NCBI GenBank assembly: GCA_009835515.1
Contig: VXXH01000592.1
Span: forward strand, 1 to 6,751
Direction: 5' to 3'
From: Candidatus Poribacteria bacterium
GTDB lineage: Bacteria > Poribacteria > WGA-4E > WGA-3G
Length of the DNA: 6,751 nucleotides
Shown: positions 6,633 to 6,751 of the stretch, one piece after another
Numbering within the stretch: the first letter of the stretch is position 1
Layout of the letters: each line of letters begins with the position of its first letter
The notes under the pieces: generated by a model
The model's database searches: none
What the model was told of the DNA's origin: nothing
Seen by the model: the letters and a program-made list of their open reading frames with translations, nothing else
Program-made: the position numbers and the translations under genes

Positions 6633-6751
6633 AAGACACATCAATCTGAATCTCGGATTACGCGGGTTTTTGGAGAATTTCCTGTCAAGCGTTTGGATAA
6701 ATCGGGGTTACAAACCCCTCCTACAAGAGAAATTGAAATACAACATCAACT
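6633..6751. other. Non-coding right margin
   Basis: These 119 bp follow the exported TPR gene to the window edge. I see no coding sequence or tRNA. A T5 run at 6667-6671 follows GCGGG, but there is no convincing stem before it (only AATC/GATT around TCG at 6649-6659), so I do not call a terminator there. The only strong structure is the hairpin listed at 6704-6718. Confidence 0.5.
6704..6718. repeat. Short perfect hairpin within a probable dispersed intergenic repeat
   Basis: GGGGTT (6704-6709), loop ACA, AACCCC (6713-6718) make a perfect 6-bp stem with a 3-nt loop, followed by TCCTACAAG. There is no T-run after it on the + strand, so it does not look like an intrinsic terminator. The motif GGGGTTACAAACCCCTCCTAC resembles intergenic repeats I recall from Poribacteria-like genomes. 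That is recollection, and only one copy is visible here. Confidence 0.45.

Noticed and set aside
6174..6644. 156-codon open frame on the minus strand overlapping the end of the exported TPR gene
   Set aside because: It lies opposite a clear TPR coding region, shows no recognisable motif, and has low-complexity composition typical of an antisense shadow.
6641..6671. Possible intrinsic terminator after the last gene
   Set aside because: The only stem before the T5 run is 4 bp (AATC/GATT), and it is separated from the T-run by GC-rich sequence, so it does not fit a standard terminator.

Overview
The window holds three consecutive + strand genes filling almost all of its length. Short non-coding margins at both ends carry repeat-like, hairpin-forming sequence. 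Base composition is moderate. The combination of a class III cyclase/STAND ATPase/TPR protein with C-run and G-run intergenic repeats (the CCCCCTAAATCCCCC type) resembles large-genome environmental bacteria. I am reminded most of Candidatus Poribacteria and related sponge or marine lineages, with Cyanobacteria or Chloroflexi as alternatives. This taxonomic guess rests on recollection of style and was not checked by any search.

Layout. Positions 1-110 carry a 16-bp direct repeat (1-16 and 62-77) enclosing a C-rich/G-rich stem-loop. Positions 111-1307 encode an M20-family metal-dependent amidohydrolase. After a 28-bp gap, 1336-4305 encodes a 989-residue signalling protein: an N-terminal nucleotide cyclase homology domain, a STAND/NB-ARC-like ATPase, a winged-helix region and a C-terminal TPR array. 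Practically fused to it (2-bp gap, or a 16-bp overlap if an upstream TTG is the start), 4308-6632 encodes an exported protein built almost entirely of about 18 TPR units behind a signal peptide. The last 119 bp contain no gene, but do contain a perfect 6-bp hairpin in a motif that looks like a dispersed repeat.

How the genes may work together. The spacing suggests one transcription unit, and the second and third genes are probably translationally coupled. The second gene should be cytosolic and the third periplasmic (or otherwise outside the inner membrane), so the pair places TPR scaffolds on both sides of the membrane. The cyclase domain keeps both metal-binding aspartates and the transition-state Asn/Arg. 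It departs from the canonical purine-specifying Lys and Asp, so its product cannot be assumed to be cAMP. The amidohydrolase is an ordinary enzyme of its family, and its link to the other two genes is positional only. No RNA genes, CRISPR arrays, transposase genes or minus-strand genes were supported.
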